Assembly (NCBI RefSeq): GCF_009363715.1 | Contig: NZ_CP045404.1 | Span: forward strand, 186,001-250,000 | Origin: Roseovarius sp. THAF9 | Lineage (GTDB): Bacteria > Pseudomonadota > Alphaproteobacteria > Rhodobacterales > Rhodobacteraceae | Length of the DNA stretch: 64,000 bases | Direction of reading: 5' to 3' | Part shown: positions 1-8,088 of the stretch, in pieces | Layout of the letters: each line of letters opens with the position of its first letter | How positions within the stretch are numbered: the stretch's first letter is position 1 | Position numbers and translations under genes: made by a program | The notes under the pieces: model-generated | Database searches by the model: none | The model's input: only the letters and a program-made list of their open reading frames with translations | Told to the model about the DNA's origin: nothing

Positions 1-654
1 GAAGCCGCGCTGCCATCCAGCCGAATTTTCGGGCGCAACCGCGCGGGGCTGTTCAGCTTGCGCGACCGGGATCATGGTGGCCCGCCCGGGCAGGGGCGTG
101 GCGCGGCCTGGGTGCGCGAGGTGCTGGAGGCGCACCAGTTCGCGGCGCCCGTGCGGATCGAATTGCTGGCCCAACCGCGGGTGCTGGGGCATATCTTCAA
201 CCCGGTGGCGTTCTGGCTGTGTTACAACGCGGCGGATGACCTGATGGTGGTGATCGCGGAGGTGACCAACACCTATGGCGACCGACATTCGTACCTTTGT
301 CACCATGACGATCGCAGTCCCATCGGCCCCGAAGACCGGTTGCAAGCACAGAAGGTGTTTCACGTCTCGCCGTTCCAGACCATTGAGGGGGAGTATACGT
401 TTCGGTTCGACATCCGGCCCGACCGGATTGGGATCTGGATCGACCTTAGCCGGGGAAAGGGCGGGGTGATCGCGACGCTGGTGGGTGACCGCAAGCCATT
501 GACGACCGCCGGCGTGCTGACGGCGCTGGCGCGGCGGCCGCTGGGATCGCGCCGGGTGCTGGCGCTGATCCACTGGCAGGCGCTGAAGCTGTGGTGGAAG
601 GGCGCGAAATTCCAGAACCGGCCCGAGCCGCCGACGCGGGAAGTGAGCCGATGA
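1..654 (+). CDS. DUF1365 family protein (5' end outside window)
   Basis: The reading frame is open from base 1, so the start lies upstream; 217 codons are visible and the family is about 250 aa long, so perhaps 30 residues are missing. The first codons give LFSLRDRDHG, then GHIFNPVAFWLC and FHVSPFQ follow, all typical of DUF1365. The biochemical role of the family is not established. It overlaps the next gene by ATGA and heads a DUF1365, GPH transporter, DUF3833, SDR order. As I recall, the same order forms an operon in Rhodobacter sphaeroides controlled by sigma-E/ChrR (singlet-oxygen response) and linked to modified fatty acids. That role here is inference from gene order; the promoter is outside the window. 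Confidence 0.85.
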   Translation, partial: EAALPSSRIFGRNRAGLFSLRDRDHGGPPGQGRGAAWVREVLEAHQFAAPVRIELLAQPRVLGHIFNPVAFWLCYNAADDLMVVIAEVTNTYGDRHSYLCHHDDRSPIGPEDRLQAQKVFHVSPFQTIEGEYTFRFDIRPDRIGIWIDLSRGKGGVIATLVGDRKPLTTAGVLTALARRPLGSRRVLALIHWQALKLWWKGAKFQNRPEPPTREVSR

Positions 655-1916
655 GCGACGCGGGCAAGAGGCCGCGCCTGCCGGCCTTTGCGCTCTTCGC
701 GGCGATGCTGTCGGCGGCGGGGCTGCCGCTTTATATGCACGCGCCGAAGTTTTTCGTCGACGAGTACGGTGTGTCGCTGGCGGCGCTGGGCACAGTCTTG
801 GGTGTGCTGCGTTTGCTGGATTTCGTGCAGGACCCGCTGCTGGGGCGGGTGTCGGCGATGACGGCAGGCTATCGCGGTCTGACCGTGGTGATCGCGGGGG
901 TGGCGATGATCGCGGGGATGCTGGGCCTCTTTGCGGTGGAGCCGATGCTGCCGCCGCTGTGGTGGTTTGCGGTGATGCTGACGCTGGTCTTTTCGGCGTT
1001 CAGCTACCTGACGATCTGTTTTTACGCCCAAGGGGTTTCGGTGGCGAGCCGCATGGGCGAAGGCGGGCACCTGCGCGTTGCGCGGTGGCGCGAGACCGGG
1101 GCGCTGTTGGGGATCTGTGCCGCCGCCGTGGCACCCGTTGCGCTGGGCGGGTACGCGGCCTTTGCCGTGGCGTTTGCCGGGCTGGGGTTGGTGGCGCTGT
1201 GGGCGATGGGGACCGAGTGGCGCGGGCAGCCGCCCGAAGAGGGCGTGAATTCGCAGATTGGCACGGTTCTGCGTGATCCGGTGGCGCGGCGTCTTTTGTT
1301 GGTGGCGCTGGCCAACTCGGCGCCGGTGGCGGTGAGTTCGACGCTGTTTCTGTTCTATGTCGAGGACCGGCTGGCGGCGCCGGGCTGGGAAGGGCCGCTG
1401 CTGTTGGTGTTTTTCCTGAGTGCGGCGGCGGCGGCGCCGATGTGGGGCAAGTTGGCCGAGGCGCACGGGCCGCGTCGGGTGCTGATCTGGGCGATGGTGC
1501 TGGCGATTGCGGCCTTCGGCTTTGCCGTGATGCTGAGCGCGGGCGATGCCTGGGCCTTTGCGGTGATCTGCGTGCTGACCGGTGTGGCGCTCGGCGCGGA
1601 CATGACGCTGTTGCCCGCGCTTTTCGCGGACCGCATGGCGGAAGTTTCGCCGGGGGCGTCCGAGGGCTTCAGCCTGTGGTCGTTCGTGTCGAAGATCACG
1701 CTGGCGATTGCGGCGGTGGGCTTGCTGCCGCTTTTGGAGTCGGTCGGCTATGCCTCGGGGCAGGAGAATTCGGAAGACGCGTTGTGGGCGCTGAGCCTGC
1801 TTTACGGGGCGGTGCCCTGTGTTCTGAAATTGGCGGCGATTGCGCTGCTGGCAACGGTGCCCGGGGGCGGGGACGCGCCCCAAGGGACCATGGTTGAAGC
1901 GGGGAGACCGAGATGA
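651..1916 (+). CDS. MFS/GPH-type sugar-cation symporter family transporter
   Basis: A 421-aa integral membrane protein with about 12 hydrophobic segments and the MFS_2 (GPH, glycoside-pentoside-hexuronide) signature region near the N-terminus (FVDEYGVSLAALGTVLG, then LLDFVQDPLLGR). An ATG 60 bases upstream is in frame, but the start at 651 is preferred because it makes the ATGA overlap with DUF1365 and begins MSDAGKRP just before the first membrane span. The substrate cannot be told from the sequence. Linkage to DUF1365 and DUF3833 suggests a membrane-lipid or stress-related cargo rather than a sugar, but that is inference. Confidence 0.85.
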   Translation: MSDAGKRPRLPAFALFAAMLSAAGLPLYMHAPKFFVDEYGVSLAALGTVLGVLRLLDFVQDPLLGRVSAMTAGYRGLTVVIAGVAMIAGMLGLFAVEPMLPPLWWFAVMLTLVFSAFSYLTICFYAQGVSVASRMGEGGHLRVARWRETGALLGICAAAVAPVALGGYAAFAVAFAGLGLVALWAMGTEWRGQPPEEGVNSQIGTVLRDPVARRLLLVALANSAPVAVSSTLFLFYVEDRLAAPGWEGPLLLVFFLSAAAAAPMWGKLAEAHGPRRVLIWAMVLAIAAFGFAVMLSAGDAWAFAVICVLTGVALGADMTLLPALFADRMAEVSPGASEGFSLWSFVSKITLAIAAVGLLPLLESVGYASGQENSEDALWALSLLYGAVPCVLKLAAIALLATVPGGGDAPQGTMVEAGRPR

Positions 1917-2497
1917 TGTTCGAAGGATTTCTGATCATGTGCGGGGCGGCGTTGGCGACCGGGGTTGCGGTGCTGCGCAATCGGTTCGCCGGGTTCCGGG
2001 CGCAAAGCGTGGAGGATTATGCCGAGACACTGCCGCGGTTCGATTTGCGCCAGCACCTGAACGGCGCGATGCGCTGCGAGGGGGTGATCTATGGGCCCTT
2101 GGGGCGCGTGGCATCGCGGTTTTCCGCCCGGTTCGACGCGCGCTGGGACGGCAACAAGGGGGTGATGGCCGAGCATTTCACCTATGACAGCGGCACGGTA
2201 CAGGAGCGCGAGTGGCGGCTGGAGCTGGGCAATGACGGGCGCATCCGGGCCGAGGCCGATGACGTGGTCGGCACCGGGCAGGGCCGTCATGCAGGTGCGG
2301 CGGTGCAACTGTGCTATGATATTCGCCTGCCGGACGAGGCGGGTGGTCATGTTCTGAGCGTCGAGGACTGGATGTACCTGACGCCGGGTGGAACCATTGT
2401 GAACCGCAGCCAGTTCCGCAAGTATGGGATCAAGGTCGCCGAGCTTGTGGCGACCATGCACAAGTTGGACGACACGGAACTTCAGAAAGCGGCATAA
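1913..2497 (+). CDS. DUF3833 family protein
   Basis: A 194-aa protein that starts four bases inside the upstream transporter gene (ATGATG) and ends in a TAATG overlap with the SDR gene, so the three are translationally coupled. The N-terminus is a hydrophobic segment (about residues 5-20) that may be a membrane anchor. The rest has a lipocalin-like strand-rich pattern with DWMYLTPGGTIVNRS and FRKYGIKVAEL, typical of DUF3833. The function of the family is unknown. Some DUF3833 members are lipoproteins; no lipobox cysteine is seen here. Confidence 0.8.
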   Translation: MMFEGFLIMCGAALATGVAVLRNRFAGFRAQSVEDYAETLPRFDLRQHLNGAMRCEGVIYGPLGRVASRFSARFDARWDGNKGVMAEHFTYDSGTVQEREWRLELGNDGRIRAEADDVVGTGQGRHAGAAVQLCYDIRLPDEAGGHVLSVEDWMYLTPGGTIVNRSQFRKYGIKVAELVATMHKLDDTELQKAA

Positions 2498-3228
2498 TGG
2501 ACTGGACTGGAAAACGCTATTGGCTGGTGGGCGCGAGCGAAGGGCTTGGCGCGGCGCTTGCGCGGAAACTGAGCGCGGTGGGGGCGGAGGTGATCCTGTC
2601 GGCGCGCAGCGAGGACCGGCTGAAAGAGGTGGCGGAGATGCTGCCGGGGCGATCCAGTATCGTGACCGTGGACGTGACCGACGAGGAAAGCGTGAAGGCG
2701 GCTGCCGAAGAGGTGGGCGAGATCGACGGGGTGGTGACGCTGGCCGGGGTCTATTGGCCGATGAAGGCGACCGAGTGGGAGCCCGAGCAGGTCACCGCGA
2801 TGGCGGACGTGAACTTCACCGGCACGGTGCGGGTGCTGAACCACGTGGTGCCGAAGATGGTCGCGCGGGATCACGGGCATATCGTCGTGACCGGTTCGCT
2901 GGTGGGCTTTCGCGGCTTGCCGGGGGCGATTGGATATGGCGCGTCGAAAGCCGGGATCATGTCGCTGGCGCAGAGTATGCGGGCGGATCTGTGGCGCACG
3001 GGTGTGCTGGTGCAATGCGCCAACCCCGGCTTTATCCGCACGCGGCTGACCGACAAAAACGATTTCAAGATGCCGGGCCTGATGGAGCCAGATGAGGCCG
3101 CGCAGATCATGTTCGAGCTGATGAATGACGAGAACGCGTTCGACCGGAATTTCCCGAGCTGGTTCAGCCTTGTTTTCCGCGGTGCGCGGTTCCTGCCCAA
3201 CTGGCTCTATTTCCGCCTGTTTGCGTGA
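2497..3228 (+). CDS. Short-chain dehydrogenase/reductase (SDR) family protein
   Basis: A 243-aa Rossmann-fold oxidoreductase. Residues 8-18 carry the nucleotide-binding glycine motif (GASEGLG), and the catalytic Tyr-x3-Lys is in YGASKAG near residue 147. ITGSL-like VTGSLVG supplies the serine. It is the last gene of the operon and overlaps the DUF3833 stop by TAATG. The substrate is unknown; the neighbourhood suggests a lipid or quinone-like molecule made under oxidative stress, which is inference. The C-terminus ends in a basic hydrophobic patch (PNWLYFRLFA) that could touch the membrane. Confidence 0.85.
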   Translation: MDWTGKRYWLVGASEGLGAALARKLSAVGAEVILSARSEDRLKEVAEMLPGRSSIVTVDVTDEESVKAAAEEVGEIDGVVTLAGVYWPMKATEWEPEQVTAMADVNFTGTVRVLNHVVPKMVARDHGHIVVTGSLVGFRGLPGAIGYGASKAGIMSLAQSMRADLWRTGVLVQCANPGFIRTRLTDKNDFKMPGLMEPDEAAQIMFELMNDENAFDRNFPSWFSLVFRGARFLPNWLYFRLFA

Positions 3229-3298
3229 GATCAAAGCTGGCGCCTGTCCCGAAGGCCATATTTTTGGTAGAATCACTGCCGGAAAAGGAGGTCGGGAC

Positions 3299-3625
3299 AT
3301 GCTGGATATCAGCACTTACAAAGTCGCCCAAGTGATCCTCATGTCGCGCGAACTGGACCGCGCGGAGGGAGAGGTCAGGGCATTCATCGAAAGGTTGGCT
3401 GAGGAGGAGCAGGCGAGCCTGGTGGCGCTGATGTGGATTGGGCGCGGCAGTTTCGGAGCCGACGAGATCGAAGAGGCCAAGGCCACGGCGCGCGACGAGG
3501 CGACGACACCCACGGCGGATTACCTGCTGGGTACGCCGCATTTGTCGGATCATCTGGAGAACGGGTTGGACGAGCTGGGCCTGTCGGCGCAGGACGACGA
3601 GGACGACCTGGTGCGCGGGGGCTGA
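3299..3625 (+). CDS. DUF3775 domain-containing protein
   Basis: A 108-aa acidic, helical, soluble protein. The start at 3299 is set by a strong Shine-Dalgarno (AAAGGAGG at 3284-3291); an open frame further upstream only overlaps the SDR gene. The features LVALMWIGRGSFGADE and YLLGTPHLSDHLENGL are what I expect of DUF3775, a small family found mostly in alphaproteobacteria. No catalytic residues are evident and the function is unknown. It appears to be a single-gene unit. Confidence 0.75.
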   Translation: MLDISTYKVAQVILMSRELDRAEGEVRAFIERLAEEEQASLVALMWIGRGSFGADEIEEAKATARDEATTPTADYLLGTPHLSDHLENGLDELGLSAQDDEDDLVRGG

Positions 3626-3777
3626 TGTTTCGCGGCAAGGTGGGCGGAACCCCACCCGACGCGGTGTTGCGCCTTTGCCCGCGCAGTCCGAAAAATGTGA
3701 CGGGTCGCGCCAAGACCGCTAGAAAGGGCGGTTTACGTGGTATCATCCGCTGAAAGCATTTTCAGGAGGATGATGAA

Positions 3778-4386
3778 ATGAAAGCATTTGTACGCGTCGC
3801 AGCCATTGTTTCGATCACGGCCGCCCCCGCATTGGCGGGCAACATCACGCCGCCGGCGGACCCCTATGTGGCCCCGCCGCCCGAGCCGATTTCCGACTGG
3901 GCTGGCCCCTATGTCGGTGTGCAGCTGGGTTTTGGCGATTTTGACATCAACGCCACGAACCCCACCCCCGGCGCAAACCTGGCTGTGGTTAACCTCAGCG
4001 ATGACGGGTTTCTGGGCGGTGTGCATGCCGGTTACAACTGGGACCGGGGCACGCTGGTTTACGGCGTCGAGGCGGATATCGACTTTACCGACATTTCGTT
4101 CAACACGGTTGATGTCGATACCATCGCGCGGCTGCGCCTGCGGGTGGGTGTCGATACCGGCAGCGCCTTTGTTTATGGCACCGCCGGCGCGGCGCACATG
4201 AGCGGCAGCGGCGGCGGATTCAGCCTGGATGGCTGGGGCTGGGTTGCCGGTGCAGGCGTTGATTACAAGCTGAACGAAAAATGGGTGATGGGCGCGGATG
4301 CGCTTTACCACGAGTTCGACGACGTCTCGCCGTCGGGCGGCGTAGATGGCATGACCTACCGCGCGCGGGTGTCGTACCGTTTCTAA
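3778..4386 (+). CDS. Outer-membrane beta-barrel protein (Omp25/OmpA-like porin family)
   Basis: A 202-aa protein with a cleavable signal peptide (residues 1-20, cut after PALA), a proline-rich linker (PPADPYVAPPPEP), then alternating strands starting WAGPYVGVQLGFG and ending in the aromatic-terminated strand RARVSYRF, whose C-terminal Phe is the usual outer-membrane assembly signal. The size suggests an eight-stranded barrel. A good Shine-Dalgarno (CAGGAGG at 3763-3769) precedes the start, and a stable hairpin follows the stop. It probably has a structural or surface role; no peptidoglycan-binding OmpA domain is present. Confidence 0.85.
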   Translation: MKAFVRVAAIVSITAAPALAGNITPPADPYVAPPPEPISDWAGPYVGVQLGFGDFDINATNPTPGANLAVVNLSDDGFLGGVHAGYNWDRGTLVYGVEADIDFTDISFNTVDVDTIARLRLRVGVDTGSAFVYGTAGAAHMSGSGGGFSLDGWGWVAGAGVDYKLNEKWVMGADALYHEFDDVSPSGGVDGMTYRARVSYRF

Positions 4387-4393
4387 AGACACA

Positions 4394-4421
4394 TGCCCGC
4401 CAGACAGGTGTCTGGCGGGCA
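4394..4421 (+). terminator. Hairpin terminator after the outer-membrane protein gene
   Basis: A 12-bp perfect stem (TGCCCGCCAGAC with GTCTGGCGGGCA) encloses a 4-base loop, 7 bases after the stop codon. There is no T-run, so it may act as an mRNA-stabilising 3' structure as much as a terminator. Confidence 0.6.
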
Positions 4422-4545
4422 AGCGGACAGCGCAGAACTGGTGGGAATTAAAAAATTGTGTTGAAGTGTCGCGGCTCTGACCGTGGAGGGGGCGAGGCCG
4501 TGCCCTAGGTGCTTGCAAGATATGCGAGCACCGAAGGAGCGCGAG

Positions 4546-5088
4546 ATGCCAGATCATGCCGACCGTCCCGGGAACCGTCTGATGGATCGCCCGGAATATG
4601 CCAGCAAACCGAAACCGCTGACCCGGTTACCGGATACCAGCGCCTATGATGCGGCCAAGGCGATGGCCGAGAAGAATTTCGGTTCGGTCATCGTGGTGGA
4701 TTCAGACGACAAGGTCGTCGGCGTCGTGACCGAGCGTGATATGATGAACAAGCTGGTCGCCGGGGAGCGCGACGCCAAGACGACGAAACTGTCCGAGATC
4801 ATGACCGAAAATCCGCGTGTGGCACGGGAGACGGATGACATGATCGACTGGCTGCGGATGATGTCGAACGAGCGATTCCGCCGCCTGCCGGTGGTCGACG
4901 AAGAGGGGCGCATCCAGGCGGTTCTGACACAGGGCGATTTCGTATCCTATACTTGGCCCGACCTGATGCATCAGGTGAAATCCATCGCGACCGCGACGAT
5001 TTCGAAGAACTGGGCGGTTTTCCTGATCGGCGGCGGAATCGCAGTTTATTCGGTGGTGATCATCGCGCTGGTCAGCTCGCTGAGCTGA
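4546..5088 (+). CDS. CBS-domain protein with C-terminal membrane anchor
   Basis: A 180-aa protein. The start at 4546 follows a Shine-Dalgarno GAAGGAG at 4532-4538; the open frame extends upstream without support. Two CBS motifs are visible: residues about 20-80 (KNFGSVIVVDSDDKVVGVV, then TERDMM) and 88-140 (ERFRRLPVVDEEGRIQAVLT). A single hydrophobic helix (about residues 155-178) ends the chain. CBS pairs usually bind adenine nucleotides and sense energy state. The tail would tether this sensor to the inner membrane, but no partner gene is adjacent. Confidence 0.8.
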   Translation: MPDHADRPGNRLMDRPEYASKPKPLTRLPDTSAYDAAKAMAEKNFGSVIVVDSDDKVVGVVTERDMMNKLVAGERDAKTTKLSEIMTENPRVARETDDMIDWLRMMSNERFRRLPVVDEEGRIQAVLTQGDFVSYTWPDLMHQVKSIATATISKNWAVFLIGGGIAVYSVVIIALVSSLS

Positions 5089-5094
5089 CCTGAA

Positions 5095-5137
5095 GCGTTC
5101 CGCCTTTTACCTGAGGCACCAGCTAAAGGCGGAACGC
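5095..5137. terminator. Bidirectional hairpin between convergent genes
   Basis: Perfect 13-bp arms (GCGTTCCGCCTTT and AAAGGCGGAACGC) with a 17-base loop, 7 bases past the CBS gene stop. It lies in the gap between converging transcripts and ends in T's when read from either strand. Confidence 0.6.
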
Positions 5138-5160
5138 GTGCAACGAACGAGCGGAGCACT

Positions 5161-5202
5161 GCGTTTCGCGAAAATCTGTGAGTCAGGTCTTTCGCGAAAC
5201 GC
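5161..5202. repeat. Second inverted repeat in the same convergent gap
   Basis: Perfect 13-base arms GCGTTTCGCGAAA and TTTCGCGAAACGC separated by 16 bases. It is a second long stem only 23 bases from the first and may stop the minus-strand saccharopine operon. It is followed by two copies of GGTCCGGGA at 5211-5234. Confidence 0.55.
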
Positions 5203-5247
5203 TTTAGTGAGGTCCGGGATCAGGTCCGGGACGGTGCTGGACGCCGG

Positions 5248-6390
5248 TCAGGCGAGGTGGTCCACGACTTGAAGGTGCTGGGCGAGGCGGTCGACCTCCG
5301 ACAGCAAGCGCGCGACCAGCTTGGGGTCGCTAGGGGCGGGGCTGACGCCGGCCGGGATTTCGTGGTTGGCCACGGCCTCGACCGCGAGGGAGACCGGGAA
5401 AGAAACCAGCCGGGACATGGCGGTGCCGCGGGCGTCGCCCCAGGCGTCCATCACGAAGGTTTTGTGCCAGACAGGGCTGCCGCCACGTTCGGCCTTGAGG
5501 TCGACGCAGAGAACGACGCGGTCGGGGTCATCCTCGCCATAGGCGTTGTCACGCCAGAACTGGTCGGACATTTCCTTGAGCCTTGCCTCGCCTTCGGGGC
5601 CTTCGAGCGTTTCGATCTCGGCGAAGACGTCGCTCCAGGCCTCGGACCAGCCATTGAGGCGCAGCGTACCGCGCACGAATTCCTTGACCCGCCAGGCAGG
5701 CTCGAAGCCGTAATCATCGAGGAAAGGCAGGCTGTCGCGGTTCGGGTAGACCTCGAAGGTTTCGGGCGTGGGCAAGGGCGCGGTATAGGTGCCGAGCGCA
5801 TCCCAGGGGCGCTTGACGTTGAGTTCGGAGTAGTTGCGGATCGACCGGGAGGGCGAGCGCAGGGCCTTGAGCACGCCCAGCGGTGACCAGCTGAATTTGT
5901 AGCGGAAGGGATTGGGGTTTTTGGGGATGCCGCCGCAATAGCTGAGGAAGCTGAGGTCGTTTTCGGGGTTGAACGCCGCCGAGGAGCGGTAATCGGCCAT
6001 CAGGTGATGGGCCATCAGGTGGTCGATGCCGGGATCGAGGCCGATTTCGTTCACCACGCTCACGCCGCGCAGGAGCGCCTTGGCATGGAGCGCGCGCATC
6101 TCGGGGGCGATGTAGGAGCTTGAGACGAAATGCGCGCCCTTGTTGATGCACATCTCGGCCAGCGGCACATGCCAGTCGCCGGGCAGCATGGAAACCACGA
6201 TATCGCCCTCCTGCACCTCGGCGGACAGCATGTCGAAATCAAACGCGCGGATGCGGTTCGTGAGGTCGCCCACGGCGGCCTCGGCCTTGTCCAGAGAGCG
6301 GTTCCAGACGGTGACGTCGTGGCCTGCCTCGATCAGCCTGCGCAGGCCGGGCACGGCCGACAGGCCGGTGCCACACCAGTGAATTGTCAT
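5248..6390 (-). CDS. Saccharopine dehydrogenase, LYS9-like (glutamate-forming)
   Basis: A 380-aa Rossmann-fold protein. The N-terminus gives a dinucleotide-binding turn (CGTGLSAVPG), and the middle has SSSYIAPEMRALHAKA followed by VVNEIGLDPGIDHLMAHHL, the hallmark of LYS9/AASS-type saccharopine reductases. The expected reaction is oxidation of saccharopine to glutamate and alpha-aminoadipate semialdehyde. It lies 13 bases downstream of the LYS1-like gene on the same strand. Together they look like a split version of the eukaryotic bifunctional LKR/SDH enzyme, so lysine catabolism is more likely than fungal-type synthesis. That direction is inferred from the bacterial context. Confidence 0.8.
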   Translation of the reverse strand: MTIHWCGTGLSAVPGLRRLIEAGHDVTVWNRSLDKAEAAVGDLTNRIRAFDFDMLSAEVQEGDIVVSMLPGDWHVPLAEMCINKGAHFVSSSYIAPEMRALHAKALLRGVSVVNEIGLDPGIDHLMAHHLMADYRSSAAFNPENDLSFLSYCGGIPKNPNPFRYKFSWSPLGVLKALRSPSRSIRNYSELNVKRPWDALGTYTAPLPTPETFEVYPNRDSLPFLDDYGFEPAWRVKEFVRGTLRLNGWSEAWSDVFAEIETLEGPEGEARLKEMSDQFWRDNAYGEDDPDRVVLCVDLKAERGGSPVWHKTFVMDAWGDARGTAMSRLVSFPVSLAVEAVANHEIPAGVSPAPSDPKLVARLLSEVDRLAQHLQVVDHLA

Positions 6391-6403
6391 GACTGTGCCC
6401 CCT

Positions 6404-7450
6404 TCAAACGTGCTCGCGGAAGGTCCGTTCCGCGCGTGCCCACACTCCGGCGTCCAGTTTGTCGAGCGTTTTCAAGGATGGCAAGAGTTGGCTGGCATAG
6501 TCCTGCGAGGATTCCAGCGGCAGGAGCGACGGCAGGTTGTCAATTGCCATGACGTCAAGCGGGGGCGCGTCGTGCACGCGGGTGACGGGCGCGTCCCAAG
6601 TGGTGGCCTGGGAATAGACCGGCACGGGGTTGTAATCGCTGTCGGGATCGCAGGCGACGTCGCCGATGACGGTCAGGCGGCGTTGGGCGGTCAGGGCGTC
6701 CTTCGGCACGAAGACGGGCGTGCCGGGGCGGGCGAAGATGCAGTTGAGGAAAAGGTCGTGTTGCAGGATTTCTGGGAACGGGCCGCCATGGGCGGTTTCG
6801 TCCATGTCCCACTTGGTGGGGGTGACGTCCATCGCGGCGCAGAGGTCGGCCGCACCGGTGCCGACACGGCCCAGCGCGCCGATCACGATGGCGGAGGGGC
6901 GCTCAACGCCGGTGGCGTCGAGCGTTTCGGCGAGATCCTTGAGCAGCGCGTCCTTGTCCGGGTAGGCGGAGACGGGCCCGCAGGTCTGGCCCTGTTGCTG
7001 GGCGGCCCACGCGAAAAGGCTGACGGCAGCGCCGGCATAGCCCGCCCAGTAGCCGAAGGCGGCGACGCGGCGGCCCTGTTCGTCGACGAGGTATTCAAGA
7101 TCGTAGAGCGTGCCGCCCCCGTCCTTGAAGCGGTCCAGAAGGCGCCGGCCGGAATGCTGACCCTTGAAGGCGTGGCCGAACATGATGTGGCGGTGCGGCA
7201 GGTGGGTGCCGTCGTCGGGCAGTTCCTTGAGCCCGAAGATGATGGCGTCGCGGGGCGCGTCGGGCCAGGAATTCTGCGGCACGATGGTGGCGCCCGCGTC
7301 GGCGTAGCGGTCGGTGGGGATGATGCGGTCGGGGCTGTCTTCGACGCTGATTTCCATGCCCTGCGCAATGAGGGCGGCGGCGCCCTCGGGCGTGAGGCCG
7401 GTGCGGTCTTCGTTGTCGCGCTGTTCGGCGCGCAGCCAGAGATGGGTCAT
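6404..7450 (-). CDS. Saccharopine dehydrogenase, LYS1-like / lysine-ketoglutarate reductase
   Basis: A 348-aa protein of the AlaDh/PNT-type fold. Lys75 (in GLKELPDD) and His93 (in FGHAFKGQ) fall where yeast Lys1 has its catalytic Lys77 and His96, and VIGALGRVGTGA near residue 190 is the nucleotide-binding loop. The enzyme interconverts lysine plus 2-oxoglutarate and saccharopine with NAD(P)H. Its start overlaps the upstream glutathione transferase stop by 4 bases (7447-7450) and it is followed by the LYS9-like gene. The set could feed lysine carbon to aminoadipate; saccharopine-pathway genes in bacteria have also been linked to osmotic stress. Confidence 0.8.
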   Translation of the reverse strand: MTHLWLRAEQRDNEDRTGLTPEGAAALIAQGMEISVEDSPDRIIPTDRYADAGATIVPQNSWPDAPRDAIIFGLKELPDDGTHLPHRHIMFGHAFKGQHSGRRLLDRFKDGGGTLYDLEYLVDEQGRRVAAFGYWAGYAGAAVSLFAWAAQQQGQTCGPVSAYPDKDALLKDLAETLDATGVERPSAIVIGALGRVGTGAADLCAAMDVTPTKWDMDETAHGGPFPEILQHDLFLNCIFARPGTPVFVPKDALTAQRRLTVIGDVACDPDSDYNPVPVYSQATTWDAPVTRVHDAPPLDVMAIDNLPSLLPLESSQDYASQLLPSLKTLDKLDAGVWARAERTFREHV

Positions 7451-8076
7451 GCGAAGTCTTTCGTCAGCAGGCCGTAGTCGCGGATCGCCGCCGCCGAGGG
7501 GCGGGCGGCCATCATGGCGCGGTGGGCCTTGATCTTGGGGAAGCGGTCGACATCGACCTTGTCCATTTCCAGCCAGCAGCAGATGGCGAACAGCCAGGGG
7601 TCGGCGATGGTCATCTCTTTGCCCATGACGAAGGGGGCGAGGGCGCAGGTTTCCTCGATATAGGCGCAGCTGTCGGCCATGTTTTTCGGCATCTTGGCCT
7701 TCATGTCAGCCAGTGCCGCGTCGCTGTCGGCCCAGCGGATGCCGCGGGGGCCGTGAGCGTGGTTCACATGCATGGTGGAGGCCAGATAGTAGCAGATCGC
7801 GCGGAGTTGGGCCGCATCCCACGGGTCGGCGGGTACGAGGCCTTTGTCGGGCACCTGGGCGGCGATGAATTCGGCGATGGCGCCCGTTTCAGTCAGGATG
7901 CCCTGATCGGTCACCAGTGCCGGGACGCGGCCCTTGGGGTTGAGCGCGAGGTAGTCGGGCTTGGTCTGGTCGCCGTCGGCGAAGCTGAGCGCGACGGGGG
8001 TATGGTCCAGTCCGGCCTCTTGCAGCAGCAGGCCGGTGGCGACCGAGATGGTGCCGGGGGCGTAGTAGAATTTCAT
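7447..8076 (-). CDS. Glutathione S-transferase family protein
   Basis: A 209-aa protein with the N-terminal thioredoxin-like domain (MKFYYAPGTISVATGLLLQE, NPKGRVPALV with the cis-Pro, then LTETGAIAEFI, the glutathione gamma-glutamyl site) and an all-helical C-terminal half. The Ser10 region (PGTIS) resembles beta-class bacterial enzymes. It overlaps the downstream LYS1-like gene by 4 bases, so it is cotranscribed with the lysine pathway. A link to the reactive semialdehyde formed there is possible but unproven. Confidence 0.85.
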   Translation of the reverse strand: MKFYYAPGTISVATGLLLQEAGLDHTPVALSFADGDQTKPDYLALNPKGRVPALVTDQGILTETGAIAEFIAAQVPDKGLVPADPWDAAQLRAICYYLASTMHVNHAHGPRGIRWADSDAALADMKAKMPKNMADSCAYIEETCALAPFVMGKEMTIADPWLFAICCWLEMDKVDVDRFPKIKAHRAMMAARPSAAAIRDYGLLTKDFA

Positions 8077-8088
8077 GCGCGGGGTCCT

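Noticed and set aside
3241..3277. Terminator at CATATTTTTGGTAGA before the DUF3775 gene
   Set aside because: The T-run resembles gap terminators elsewhere but no stable stem precedes it.
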